Positions 10,506 through 18,116 of a stretch of 64,000 nucleotides of DNA are shown one piece after another (positions within the stretch are counted from its first letter, which is position 1; each line of letters starts with the position of its first letter). The DNA is taken from positions 95,398 to 159,397 of the forward strand of contig NZ_JAGGQU010000031.1 of assembly GCF_018613155.1 (NCBI RefSeq), read 5' to 3'. Source of the DNA: Bacillus sp. ISL-55. Lineage in GTDB: Bacteria > Bacillota > Bacilli > Bacillales > Cytobacillaceae. The notes below the pieces were generated by a model. That model had not been told where the DNA came from. It made no database searches and saw only the letters and a list, made by a program, of their open reading frames with translations. Position numbers and translations under genes: made by a program.

Positions 10506-10538
10506 ATTTTAGGAAATGGGAGTTACAGGATAGTTACA
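10506..10538 (-). promoter_or_regulatory. SARP-type direct repeat and promoter of the acyl-CoA ligase gene
   Basis: Read on the minus strand, TGTAACT, four bases, then TGTAACT (10538-10521) is followed after 9 bp by TAAAAT (10511-10506), a good -10 hexamer. No separate -35 is evident, because the second heptamer occupies that place. The layout is the same as at 19416-19448 upstream of livK. Confidence 0.7.
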
Positions 10539-10547
10539 TAAAACAAA

Positions 10548-10592
10548 ATCGCGAGCTCCCTGGTCAGCCCGTCAAGCGCTGAAGCTGGAGTA
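10548..10592. repeat. Short copy of the dispersed GCGC...CTGGAG repeat family
   Basis: The stretch contains CTGGTCAGCCCGTCAAGCGCTGAAG and GCTGGAGTAAG-type sequence (quoted here in parts: TGGTCAGCCC, TCAAGCGCTG, AGCTGGAG). These match the two ends of the larger elements at 14216 and 29160. It looks like an internally deleted copy. Confidence 0.6.
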
Positions 10593-10612
10593 AGAAACTT
10601 TCAGGTAAAATT

Positions 10613-10642
10613 CAAAAAACACCACAGCATCTGCCATGGTGT
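10613..10642 (-). terminator. Terminator downstream of the small gene at 10650
   Basis: On the minus strand ACACCA and TGGTGT pair around a loop with an inner short pair. They are followed by TTTTTTG. Confidence 0.75.
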
Positions 10643-10649
10643 CAAAAAT

Positions 10650-10985
10650 TTATATGCCTCTTAACTCTTCTTCCGTAAATAATCCCATGCTTTTTACATG
10701 GTTCCTGGCTTCAGCATCACCCAGTTTGTAGACCATCGCGTAAATCTCCTTCATCGTAAAGTCATATTCAGCATGTTCACGGTCCGGGTCCTTGAAAGGA
10801 TGAAGATGGGAATTTCCGTATGTTGCCCAGTCGGCTTTATAGTTTTCGGTGAGATACTCCCGCAAATCCTTGATTTCTTCACCTGTCGCCAGCAACGTGA
10901 ATAAATGGCCCTCAGGCTCAGCTGGTGTGTCCAGAACCTCACCGCTTTCTATATTAAAGTAGTACGTCTGCTTTGTTTCTTCCAT
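10650..10985 (-). CDS. Uncharacterised 111-residue protein
   Basis: I do not recognise this protein. It is soluble, acidic and has no membrane segment or signal peptide. It starts with METKQTYYFNIESGEV-like sequence (read as EETKQTYYF) and contains a histidine-rich patch, GNSHLHPFKDPDREHAEYD, in the middle. The ATG at 10985 is chosen because GGATGGGG sits 8 nt upstream; a GTG lies 9 nt further out. It lies between the FabG-like operon and the acyl-CoA ligase on the same strand but has its own terminator. Membership of the neighbouring regulon is therefore uncertain. Confidence 0.75.
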   Translation of the reverse strand: MEETKQTYYFNIESGEVLDTPAEPEGHLFTLLATGEEIKDLREYLTENYKADWATYGNSHLHPFKDPDREHAEYDFTMKEIYAMVYKLGDAEARNHVKSMGLFTEEELRGI

Positions 10986-11124
10986 GTATAACACCCCATC
11001 CTTTTTTAATACTATTTACCACTTTTGGAGATAGGTTAATCCTAAAGAGATAATTCGGGGAATTGAAAAGGTTGGAAGTGCCATGCATCCTTTGGTATTT
11101 TAGAGCACCTTTATACCATTCGCA

Positions 11125-11455
11125 GAGGGAACAGTTAGTTTTAACACCGGTTAGGGGAGATTTAATACCAGTTGGAACAGTTTTAATACCAGTTGACGCA
11201 TTTTTAATACGAGTGGGGTCGTTTTTAATATCAGTCGGGAGGATTTTCCAGGATTTGAGGATTTATTTTAACGGTTGTGAAGATTTATTTAACGGTTGGC
11301 TCGAATATTCATACGATTGGGATGATTTATTTAACGGTTGCAGCAAATATTCCCGGTTGGAACAATTTTATTCCCGGTTGGAGCAGATTTATTCCCGGTT
11401 GAAAGAAATTTATTCACGGTTGGAGCAGTTTTATTCCTGGTTGAATAATTTAAAC
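11125..11455. repeat. Degenerate 21-bp-period tandem repeat array
   Basis: About 14-15 imperfect units of 21 bp follow one another. The early ones are of the type TTTAATACCAGTTGGAACAGT in parts (TTTAATACCAGTTG plus variable tail). The later ones are of the type TTTATTCCCGGTTGGAGCAG. Because 21 is divisible by three, a frame stays open on the plus strand and would encode heptads such as YSRLEQI. That frame has no convincing ribosome binding site and runs into convergent fabG. It fills most of a 546-bp gap between genes. Confidence 0.8.
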
Positions 11456-11501
11456 TCCAATAGAATAGAAATCATTCCTTTCCCCATACCTACCCAAAAT
11501 A

Positions 11502-11526
11502 AAAAAGCGCAGCAAGTGCGCTTTTT
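11502..11526. terminator. Bidirectional terminator at the end of the KAS III / FabG operon
   Basis: AAAAAGCGCA and TGCGCTTTTT form a perfect 10-bp stem around GCAAG, directly after the stop of the FabG-like gene on the minus strand. Confidence 0.85.
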
Positions 11527-11530
11527 AAAA

Positions 11531-12271
11531 TCACATCATGATCCCGCCATCGACATGGAGGTTGGTGCCGTTCACGTATTTGGACTCGTCTGAGGCGAGG
11601 AATAGGTAGGCATGTGCGATATCCTCTGGCAAACCGAGCCTGCCAAGCGGGACAAGCATTTTCATTTGTTCAATCACTTTGTCTGGCACCGCTGCGGTCA
11701 TGCCCGTTTCGATGAAACCTGGCGCTACAGCGTTTACATTGATGCCTTTGCGGCCGAGTTCCTTTGCCCATGTTTTCGTCATCCCGACGACTCCGGCTTT
11801 TGTTGCTGCGTAGTTTGTCTGTCCCACGTTCCCATATATGCCGGAAACGGATGATGTATTGATGATTCTCCCTGAACCTTGCTGGACCATTGCTGGCACA
11901 ACCGCTTGAGCGCAATTGAATACGCCGGTCAGATTGACATCAACGACCTTTTGAAAGTCCTCTGCCGAAAGCTTATGAAGCATCCCATCCCTTGTGATGC
12001 CTGCATTATTTATTAAAATATCGATTTTGCCAAAGTGTCCTAAAACGTTTTGGACCAACGAGTCCACACTGGCCCTGTCAGCAACGTTCACCTGAAAAAA
12101 AGCGACTTCATAGCCCTCAGCAGACAGTTCGGCTGCTCGTTTTGATCCTGTTTCCTCATCAAAGTCCGCCATGGCAACCCTCGCGCCTTCACTAGCAAAA
12201 GTTTTAGCTGCAGCAAGCCCAATTCCGTTCGCTGCACCTGTAATAATCGCTACTTTATCTTTCAATCTCAT
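11531..12271 (-). CDS. FabG/PhaB-like short-chain dehydrogenase (3-oxoacyl reductase)
   Basis: This 246-residue classical short-chain dehydrogenase probably reduces a 3-oxoacyl-ACP or -CoA with NADPH, or works in reverse. It has the cofactor loop TGAANGIGLAAA near residues 12-23, NNAG near 87-90, the catalytic Ser of NTSSVSG, and YAATK (Tyr and Lys) near 150-154. The C-terminal NVDGG-type end (HVDGGIMM) is typical of FabG. It is the last gene of a run with an alpha/beta hydrolase 12 nt upstream, and it ends at a strong terminator. The neighbourhood suggests a dedicated pathway role rather than housekeeping fatty-acid synthesis, which is inference. Confidence 0.9.
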   Translation of the reverse strand: MRLKDKVAIITGAANGIGLAAAKTFASEGARVAMADFDEETGSKRAAELSAEGYEVAFFQVNVADRASVDSLVQNVLGHFGKIDILINNAGITRDGMLHKLSAEDFQKVVDVNLTGVFNCAQAVVPAMVQQGSGRIINTSSVSGIYGNVGQTNYAATKAGVVGMTKTWAKELGRKGINVNAVAPGFIETGMTAAVPDKVIEQMKMLVPLGRLGLPEDIAHAYLFLASDESKYVNGTNLHVDGGIMM

Positions 12272-12283
12272 AAAAACACCTTC

Positions 12284-13183
12284 CTACTCTAAAAATCCTT
12301 CAATATGCTGCAATAGCTGGTCCAGATCATCCACTAATGGCGAGTGGCCGCAATCCTTCAATTCCACAAACCTTGCACGCCCTGCAAAGTCCTCAACAAT
12401 TTCATCTGCCATCCTCTCAGTGACCACTAAATCTCTGTCACCCCGGAGCACAAGCACAGGAATCTGGATATCCTTCACCTGGCCTGTTCCATCCTTCAAG
12501 CCATTATTTAAAGCACTGATGTTGAAAGTATTAAGAGAATGGTAGACTTCAGCAAGATTGCGCTGTGTCAGCATATCATCAACATACTCGTCATAGAGAC
12601 GATCTTCCGGCTGACGATCGGTATAAATCAACATATTCCACATTGCCTTTAAAAACCCTCTATTTTCCTGGTCATAGGCCGTCTGGACGGCAATCGTTTT
12701 ACCAGCATCCGCCTTTACATCCTCATAAGTAACCAGACGGTTGTTAATATCCGGCAGACCTTCTGCACTCGTACCGAAGAACGGATACCCTCTCGTTGAT
12801 GCAGATGCGAGCAGCACAAGTTTTTCACAATAACGTGGGTAATCTGCGGCGAACTGCATCCCTACTGCTCCTCCCGTCGACCAGCCAACAAGTGCAAATT
12901 CCTTCAGCCCTATTTCATCTACAAACATTTTTACATCATCGGAAAAATCCTTGATTGACATGATCGGCTTATGATAGCTGGATCCACCGAACCCCCGAAG
13001 GTCCACCGCAAAAACTTTATATTCAGGGTCAATCGCGTCAATCAACAAGTCCCAATGCTTGGAAGATGTCATATTGCCATGGACTAAAAGAACATTTTTG
13101 GTTCCGCCATCCCGCTCCCTATAAGCGAATGTCTCCCCATTTGGCAAGCCAGCCTTCTTCATTTCCACTGCCGTTTTTTCCAT
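12284..13183 (-). CDS. Alpha/beta-fold hydrolase
   Basis: This is a 299-residue alpha/beta hydrolase. The oxyanion region is VLLVHGNMTSS, the nucleophile elbow is GWSTGG (Ser), and the catalytic His is in DCGHSPLVDD near the C-terminus. An acid residue occurs in the expected segment, VLRGDRDLVV. It could be an esterase, a thioesterase or a C-C bond hydrolase; the substrate is unknown. The ATG at 13183 overlaps the KAS III stop by one base (TAATG) with AGGGTG upstream. I therefore prefer it to the more upstream in-frame start at 13225. The overlap implies translational coupling with the KAS III-like enzyme, hence a common pathway. Confidence 0.9.
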   Translation of the reverse strand: MEKTAVEMKKAGLPNGETFAYRERDGGTKNVLLVHGNMTSSKHWDLLIDAIDPEYKVFAVDLRGFGGSSYHKPIMSIKDFSDDVKMFVDEIGLKEFALVGWSTGGAVGMQFAADYPRYCEKLVLLASASTRGYPFFGTSAEGLPDINNRLVTYEDVKADAGKTIAVQTAYDQENRGFLKAMWNMLIYTDRQPEDRLYDEYVDDMLTQRNLAEVYHSLNTFNISALNNGLKDGTGQVKDIQIPVLVLRGDRDLVVTERMADEIVEDFAGRARFVELKDCGHSPLVDDLDQLLQHIEGFLE

Positions 13184-14199
13184 TACAGCACACCCTTTCC
13201 CCAACGTATGGTTGTTGCGCCCCACGCATAGCCTATCCCTGCACTGACAAGAACTGCTACATTCCCGTCCTTCAATTTCCCTGCCTTTTCTGCCAGTTCC
13301 AGCGACAGGATCTGGTCAATCTGTCCAATATGCCCATAGTCTTCGAGGTAGATAGAGTTTTTATCTGTAAGCCCTAGCTCCCTCAATACAAAATCATGTG
13401 CCGAACGCTTCATGTGTAACATCCCGACATAGGAGATATCCTTTTTGGAAAATCCGCTTTTTTCAATGGACCGAGAGATGACCTGCAGGAAATTTGCCAT
13501 CGATTTTTGCTCGAGCCTTTCCTTCATTCCCTGTGGATCGAGAACATCAAGCTGGTACAGGCCTCGCTCCAGGGTCTCCGCAGAAATCGGATTTTTCGTT
13601 CCTCCCGCAACCACGACCACATCCTCGGAAAAAGAGCCATCCGTAATCATTTCTGTTTCCAGCAGCACATTCTCCTCATGGCCCTTTTGCAATAGAATCG
13701 CACCGCCGCCGGCCCCAAGATTATACATGAACCTTGTCCTCGGATTTTGGTAATCTATGAAATCACCATTACGATAGCCCCCAGCAAGGAGAACGGTATT
13801 GATCGCCGGGTCAGAGAGCATCATCCCTTTTGCAAGCTTCAGGGCCATCACGGTCGTTCCGCATCTTAGTGCCGTGTCAAAGGCCCAGGCATTCCTTGCA
13901 CCGATTTCCTCCTGCAGCTTGATTCCTGCTGTCCATAATGGATACTCCTTGTATTCCTCACCAATATAGATGACAAGGTCAATGTTCATTGGATCCATGT
14001 TTGCTTTTTCCAATGCCATTCTTGCAGCTCTGATTCCCATCTCACATGTATGATCATCAGGACCTGGCACCGGCTTTTTCCTGATTCCCATTTTTTCTTC
14101 CACAACTTGTTCGGGAATTCCTGCCAACCTGGCAATTTCCTCTCCTGTGATATGGTTTTCAGGAAGGTAAATTCCCGTACTGACAATGCCAATCTGCAT
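13183..14199 (-). CDS. KAS III-like 3-oxoacyl-ACP synthase family protein
   Basis: This 338-residue thiolase-fold condensing enzyme has the active-site cysteine in LRCGTTVMALK (about residue 113) and the catalytic histidine in LHMKRSAHD. The third position of the FabH triad, normally Asn in a GNTS motif, reads GHIG here, so a His appears to replace Asn. This sets it apart from housekeeping FabH and suggests a specialised acyl-transfer or condensation reaction. The start has a strong GAAGGAGG 7 nt upstream. It is followed by a hydrolase with a one-base overlap and then by a FabG-like reductase. A 240-bp repeat separates it from the upstream transporter genes. Family is certain; reaction is not. 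Confidence 0.88.
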   Translation of the reverse strand: MQIGIVSTGIYLPENHITGEEIARLAGIPEQVVEEKMGIRKKPVPGPDDHTCEMGIRAARMALEKANMDPMNIDLVIYIGEEYKEYPLWTAGIKLQEEIGARNAWAFDTALRCGTTVMALKLAKGMMLSDPAINTVLLAGGYRNGDFIDYQNPRTRFMYNLGAGGGAILLQKGHEENVLLETEMITDGSFSEDVVVVAGGTKNPISAETLERGLYQLDVLDPQGMKERLEQKSMANFLQVISRSIEKSGFSKKDISYVGMLHMKRSAHDFVLRELGLTDKNSIYLEDYGHIGQIDQILSLELAEKAGKLKDGNVAVLVSAGIGYAWGATTIRWGKGVL

Positions 14200-14215
14200 C
14201 TACTTGCCTCCTTCT

Positions 14216-14455
14216 AGAAAAGCGCAAGCGCCTTGGTCAGCCCCGACAAGCGCTGCCCGCCTAAAACGCCACGTCCTGTGGCTGGCGGGTCTAGCACATC
14301 CTGTGCCTCGGAGGGCCTGACAGTGAAGTCGTTCTTTGACTTCATTGGCAGGACTGAAGCGACCTCGAGCTGCTCAAAGCTAACGCTTCTCGCAAGATAC
14401 TCGAGGAGGCACTCACAGCGATGAAAACTGGCTAGGCGCTGGAGCTAGACACTAA
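14216..14455. repeat. Dispersed repeat element, copy A (inside the liv-KAS III operon)
   Basis: It begins AAAAGCGCAAGCGCCTTGG and ends TAGGCGCTGGAGCTAGAC, so the ends are inverted (AGCGCC / GGCGCT). In the centre (14316-14352) a 37-nt hairpin has arms CCTGACAGTGAAGTC and GACTTCATTGGCAGG. Relatives occur at 29160 and 62631, and short ones at 10548 and 54238. This copy has an extra block with GCCAC/GTGGC and GCAC/GTGC pairs. It fills the whole gap between the 59-residue gene and the KAS III gene. Confidence 0.85.
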
Positions 14456-14495
14456 TCTAAGTGCAAAAGTTTATACTTTTAAAAGAAAATCCATT

Positions 14496-14675
14496 CTATG
14501 AATCTCCAACAATTCCTTTAATAAATTCCATTGCCGACTCTATCGAATCAAACATGGCTTCCTTTTCTTCCTGCACATATGTTACTTTGACTCTCCAATA
14601 TTTTGTGCCGCTGTCCATTTCGATGTCCGCGAGCTGGAAACGAAGGACGAATGATGTAACTTGCTTTGTTTCCAT
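14496..14675 (-). CDS. Uncharacterised 59-residue protein coupled to livM
   Basis: This small soluble protein (METKQVTSFVLRFQLADIEM at its start) is not recognised. Its ATG overlaps the stop of livM by one base (TGATG), and GGGAGA lies upstream. It is therefore almost certainly translated and coupled to the permease. The sequence alternates beta-like and helical stretches, with a short amphipathic C-terminus (SIESAMEFIKGIV). A role as a small regulator or accessory of the transporter is possible, but nothing shows it directly. The dispersed repeat starts 40 nt after its stop. Confidence 0.75.
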   Translation of the reverse strand: METKQVTSFVLRFQLADIEMDSGTKYWRVKVTYVQEEKEAMFDSIESAMEFIKGIVGDS

Positions 14676-15688
14676 CACGTATCTCCCTGGCTGACAGTCT
14701 CTGATTCAACCGGAACAGATGCTTTCTTTTTCTTTCTGAATTTCAGTTTTTGCAAAGAACCGACGATGCCCATTGGGAAGAACATGACAGCGAGGATATA
14801 AATGATTCCGAAAAAGATGATCCATCTTTCGAAAATCCAGTGAACCTTTGCCAGTTCTGTCAGCCAGTGATGCGAAAACTCGATGATTCCCGCACCGATA
14901 ATCGCCCCGACAAGCGTCCCGACACCGCCAATGATTGTCATCAGCAAGGCATCAAGTGTGATATCCATGGTAAAAACACTTGTGTTCACGAATCTTAAGG
15001 AAACTGCGTATAAAATCCCCGCAATACCAGCGATGACTCCCGATACGACACTGGCAATGACTTTATATTGCAAAACGCTGAATCCAAGCGATTCTGTCCG
15101 CTGCTCATTTTCCCGAATCGCCTGCAGGACTCTTCCAAGCGGCGAATTAGTGAATCTTTTTAATAAAATAAAGACAATGACCATCGAACCAAGGCAAATC
15201 AGGTAAAAGTCAGTCCGGTCCTTAAGGAAGTCCGGTACCCTGAAAGTGAAGCCATCATTTCCATAAGTAACAGTGCGCCATTTTTCGGCTAGCACTAAAA
15301 ACAGTCCGGCGAATGCCATCGTCAGCATTGCGTAAAAATGACTTTTCAGCCGCAGTGTCAGCAGCCCGACAAAATAACTTACCACAGCAGTCAGCAGGAT
15401 CGTGACCAGGACAGCAAGCAGAAAGTAGCTCGTTTCTGGTTCGAATCTTTTCATAAAGACACCAACCGTGTAAGCCCCGATGCCAAAGAACATCGCATGG
15501 CCGAACGAGACAATGCCCGTGTATCCGAGCAGGATGTCATAGCTCATTGCCAATACAGCAAAAATGAACACCTGAGAGAGAAGAATGAGCAAGCTTCTTG
15601 AATCATAGACAAAAGGAAGCACGGCCAGGAAACCGGCGACAAGCAAATATAAGATGTTCATGCGACTCGAAACCATTCTTGTCATCAT
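14675..15688 (-). CDS. livM: Branched-chain amino acid-type ABC transporter permease LivM
   Basis: This is the second permease of a Liv/Urt-type (HAAT) ABC importer. The 337 residues contain about 9-10 hydrophobic segments and the LivM signature GYTGIVSFGHAMFFGIGAY near residue 55, with a charged cytoplasmic C-terminus. It follows livH by 4 nt and overlaps the next small gene by one base. Liv-type importers carry branched-chain amino acids, urea, short amides or other small acids. The actual substrate here probably relates to the acyl-CoA ligase, KAS III and reductase encoded downstream. Confidence 0.93.
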   Translation of the reverse strand: MMTRMVSSRMNILYLLVAGFLAVLPFVYDSRSLLILLSQVFIFAVLAMSYDILLGYTGIVSFGHAMFFGIGAYTVGVFMKRFEPETSYFLLAVLVTILLTAVVSYFVGLLTLRLKSHFYAMLTMAFAGLFLVLAEKWRTVTYGNDGFTFRVPDFLKDRTDFYLICLGSMVIVFILLKRFTNSPLGRVLQAIRENEQRTESLGFSVLQYKVIASVVSGVIAGIAGILYAVSLRFVNTSVFTMDITLDALLMTIIGGVGTLVGAIIGAGIIEFSHHWLTELAKVHWIFERWIIFFGIIYILAVMFFPMGIVGSLQKLKFRKKKKASVPVESETVSQGDT

Positions 15689-15692
15689 TTCC

Positions 15693-16553
15693 TCACCCCT
15701 TTGCCCCGAATAAGCCCTGCGGCCTGAAAATTAATACCACTGCCATCAGCAGCATGTTAGCGGCCAGCGCCAGGTCTGGCACATAATAAGCCATGAAAGA
15801 ACCTGACAATCCAACCAGAATCGCGGCCATCACCGAGCCTGTAAAGCTGCCCATTCCGCCAATAACCACTACGATGAATGCGAGGATCGCGAATTCCATC
15901 CCCATGTCGGCATAAATCACCCCGGAGTATGGCCCTAGCAGCATTCCCCCAAGGGCAGCCATGCCTGCCCCAATCATGAACACAAACATGAATACTCTCT
16001 GGATGTTGACGCCAAGAGATTGGACCATTTCCTTGTTCATGACGCCGGCGCGAACGACCAGGCCGACCTTTGTATTTTTCAGCAGGTATTGTACAGCAAG
16101 GAATACAGCAAATCCCACGGCAATAATGAAAACCCGGTATTTTATGATGATGATGCCGCCAAACTCCCAGCTGCCAGAAAGGTAATCAGGGGTTACCGCT
16201 GAAATCTGGTTAGGTCCCCAGACCACTTTTAACATTTCTGATAAAACAAGCATCAAGCCGAGCGTGATTAATATTTGCTGTACATGGTTGCCGTAAACCG
16301 GCTTGATGATCCAACGCTCGGTTACAATTCCAAGAATCATGCCAGTAAGGATGGCACCGATGATCCCAATAAAAAAACTCCCTGTAGACGTATAAATCCA
16401 AATGCCACTGTACGCACCCCAGGCAAACAAACCACCATGGGCAAAGTTTAGGACATCCATCAACCCAAATATCAAAGTAAGACCGGCTGCCAGAAGGAAG
16501 ATCAGCATTCCCGTGGCAAGGCCGTTAAGGCTCAAGTTAATCAGTACGTCCAC
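15693..16553 (-). CDS. livH: Branched-chain amino acid-type ABC transporter permease LivH
   Basis: This is the first permease of the Liv-type importer, 286 residues with about 8 membrane segments. The LivH signature LIFGLMDVLNFAHGGLFAWGAY is visible near residues 27-48, and the ABC-coupling region GVNIQRVFMFVFMIGAGMAALGG follows in the second half. The start is a GTG with GGGGGAAG upstream. It lies 17 nt after livF and 4 nt before livM, in one operon. Confidence 0.93.
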   Translation of the reverse strand: MDVLINLSLNGLATGMLIFLLAAGLTLIFGLMDVLNFAHGGLFAWGAYSGIWIYTSTGSFFIGIIGAILTGMILGIVTERWIIKPVYGNHVQQILITLGLMLVLSEMLKVVWGPNQISAVTPDYLSGSWEFGGIIIIKYRVFIIAVGFAVFLAVQYLLKNTKVGLVVRAGVMNKEMVQSLGVNIQRVFMFVFMIGAGMAALGGMLLGPYSGVIYADMGMEFAILAFIVVVIGGMGSFTGSVMAAILVGLSGSFMAYYVPDLALAANMLLMAVVLIFRPQGLFGAKG

Positions 16554-16570
16554 TCTTTCTTCCCCCTTTC

Positions 16571-17278
16571 CTACGCAATGCCGAGATATTTCCGTCTCAT
16601 TTCTTCGTCCTCACGAAGGAGGTTCATCGAGCCGTTCGAAACCGTCCTGCCATCATCGATGATGTAAAAGCTGTCGCCAATACTGCTGGCCATCATGAAG
16701 TTTTGTTCTACAAGGATGATTGTCGTTTTATCCTTCATTTGCTGGATGGATTCCATAACCTTCTCGACAACGATTGGTGCAAGGCCTTTACTCGGTTCAT
16801 CGATCAAGAGCAGTTCATTATCATTGACGTATGCTCTTGCGATAGAAAGCATCTGCTTTTGGCCTCCGCTCAAAAGCCCGCCTGGTTTTTTCCAGAACTT
16901 CTTCAAATCAGGAAAAAGATCAAGAATCCAATCCAGTCGCTGTTGGGTCTCAGCGTTCTCTTTTTTGACTGCCACCTTGATATTTTCTTCGACAGTCAGG
17001 CCGGCGAAGATCCCCTGGTCTTCTGGAACATATCCAATTCCTTTGTTTGCAATCGAATAGGTTGGCAGACTCTGTATTTCTTCTCCTTTAAATTGAACCG
17101 AACCTTTAGCAGAGGGGTTCAGGCCCATGATGGTCCTGAGTGTTGTTGTTTTACCGGCACCATTCCGGCCAAGCAGCACCGTAACTTCCCCTTTTGGCAC
17201 TTCAAATGAAATACCTTGAAGGATGTGATACTGGCCAATGAATGTTTCAACTTGTTCAAGCTTCAGCAGCGTGTTCAC
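16571..17278 (-). CDS. livF: Liv-type ABC transporter ATP-binding protein LivF
   Basis: One of the two ATPases of the importer, 235 residues. It has Walker A GRNGAGKTT, the Q-loop, the signature LLSGGQKQMLSIARA, Walker B LLLIDEPSKGLAP and the H-loop ending in EQN. LivF typically has a Gln-Asn pair here instead of a plain His, as seen (LVEQNFMMA). The start is taken as the GTG at 17278, which has GGGAGG 8 nt upstream and overlaps livG by 23 nt. An upstream in-frame start at 17317 would add an unrelated extension. Confidence 0.93.
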   Translation of the reverse strand: MNTLLKLEQVETFIGQYHILQGISFEVPKGEVTVLLGRNGAGKTTTLRTIMGLNPSAKGSVQFKGEEIQSLPTYSIANKGIGYVPEDQGIFAGLTVEENIKVAVKKENAETQQRLDWILDLFPDLKKFWKKPGGLLSGGQKQMLSIARAYVNDNELLLIDEPSKGLAPIVVEKVMESIQQMKDKTTIILVEQNFMMASSIGDSFYIIDDGRTVSNGSMNLLREDEEMRRKYLGIA

Positions 17279-18029
17279 TATGCAAACCTCCCAAATAGGC
17301 AGACTGAACCGTTTCATTTTTCATGATCTCCTCTGGCGTACCATCAGCAAGCAGTGCGCCATTGAACAGAACCATGATGGAATCAGAAAGGTCCATGATC
17401 ATATCCATTTTGTGTTCAATCAAAATGATCGTCCGGTCGCCGCGTTGTTTGATTTTCCTGATTACCTCGAGGATTGCCGGAACCTCTTCCAGTGACATGC
17501 CTGCCGTCGGTTCATCGAGCAGCAGCACCTCTGTGTTCAAAGCAAGCAGCATGGCGATCTCCAGCTTCCTTTTCTCACCATGTGCAAGGTTCCTTGCAAG
17601 TGCATCCTTCTTGTCATCGAGCAACACCAGCTTCAACCACTCTTCTGCCTGCTCCTCAAATTTTTTAAAGGAACGAAAATGCCTGAGCATCTTGTAGCGG
17701 ACTCCTTCATGAGACTGTACCGCAAGACGGACATTTTCCATCACTGTCAGATTGGGGAATACATTGGTAATCTGGAAGGACCGTCCAATTCCCGCCCTTG
17801 TTCTTTTAGTCGGAGAGAGCTTTGTGATATCAATGCCTTTATACATGACCTGTCCTTTCGTCGGCGCGAGCTGCCCGCTCAACAGGTTGAAGAAAGTCGT
17901 TTTCCCGGCACCGTTCGGACCGATGATTGATTTAAAATGATTATGCGGGACTGAGATGCTGACAGAGTCTACCGCGGTATGGCCGCCAAATGTAATGCTA
18001 AGCTCTTTCGTCTCGATAATTGCCGTCAT
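17256..18029 (-). CDS. livG: Liv-type ABC transporter ATP-binding protein LivG
   Basis: This is the second ATPase, about 257 residues. It shows Walker A GPNGAGKTTFFNLLSG, LAHGEKRKLEIAMLLA in the signature position (the Liv/LptB-type LxHGEKR variant of LSGGQ), Walker B VLLLDEPTAGMS and the H-loop LIEHKMD. The ATG at 18029 has AAAGGTGG upstream and gives the canonical N-terminus TAIIETKELSITFGG. The longer frame to 18116 would translate the intercistronic hairpin and is rejected. Confidence 0.93.
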   Translation of the reverse strand: MTAIIETKELSITFGGHTAVDSVSISVPHNHFKSIIGPNGAGKTTFFNLLSGQLAPTKGQVMYKGIDITKLSPTKRTRAGIGRSFQITNVFPNLTVMENVRLAVQSHEGVRYKMLRHFRSFKKFEEQAEEWLKLVLLDDKKDALARNLAHGEKRKLEIAMLLALNTEVLLLDEPTAGMSLEEVPAILEVIRKIKQRGDRTIILIEHKMDMIMDLSDSIMVLFNGALLADGTPEEIMKNETVQSAYLGGLHSEHAAEA

Positions 18030-18073
18030 GTACTTCACCACCTTTGATTGGATTACATTCGATTCAGTAAAAG

Positions 18074-18111
18074 CATAATGAACTTCGGCTGAGTTACCGA
18101 AGTTCATTATG
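18074..18111 (-). promoter_or_regulatory. Perfect intercistronic hairpin between livK and livG
   Basis: CATAATGAACTTCGG and CCGAAGTTCATTATG form a perfect 15-bp stem with an 8-nt loop, 5 nt after the livK stop. No T tract follows on the minus strand. It is more likely an mRNA-stabilising or partial-termination element that keeps binding protein in excess over the membrane complex than a full terminator. Confidence 0.7.
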
Positions 18112-18116
18112 AACAC

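Noticed and set aside
11063-11593. A 176-codon plus-strand open frame across the 21-bp array
   Set aside because: No clear ribosome binding site. The frame is a by-product of a period divisible by three, and it overlaps the convergent FabG-like gene at its end.
18030-18116. N-terminal extension of LivG through the intercistronic hairpin
   Set aside because: The ATG at 18029 has a good ribosome binding site and gives the normal family N-terminus. The extension would translate a perfect inverted repeat.
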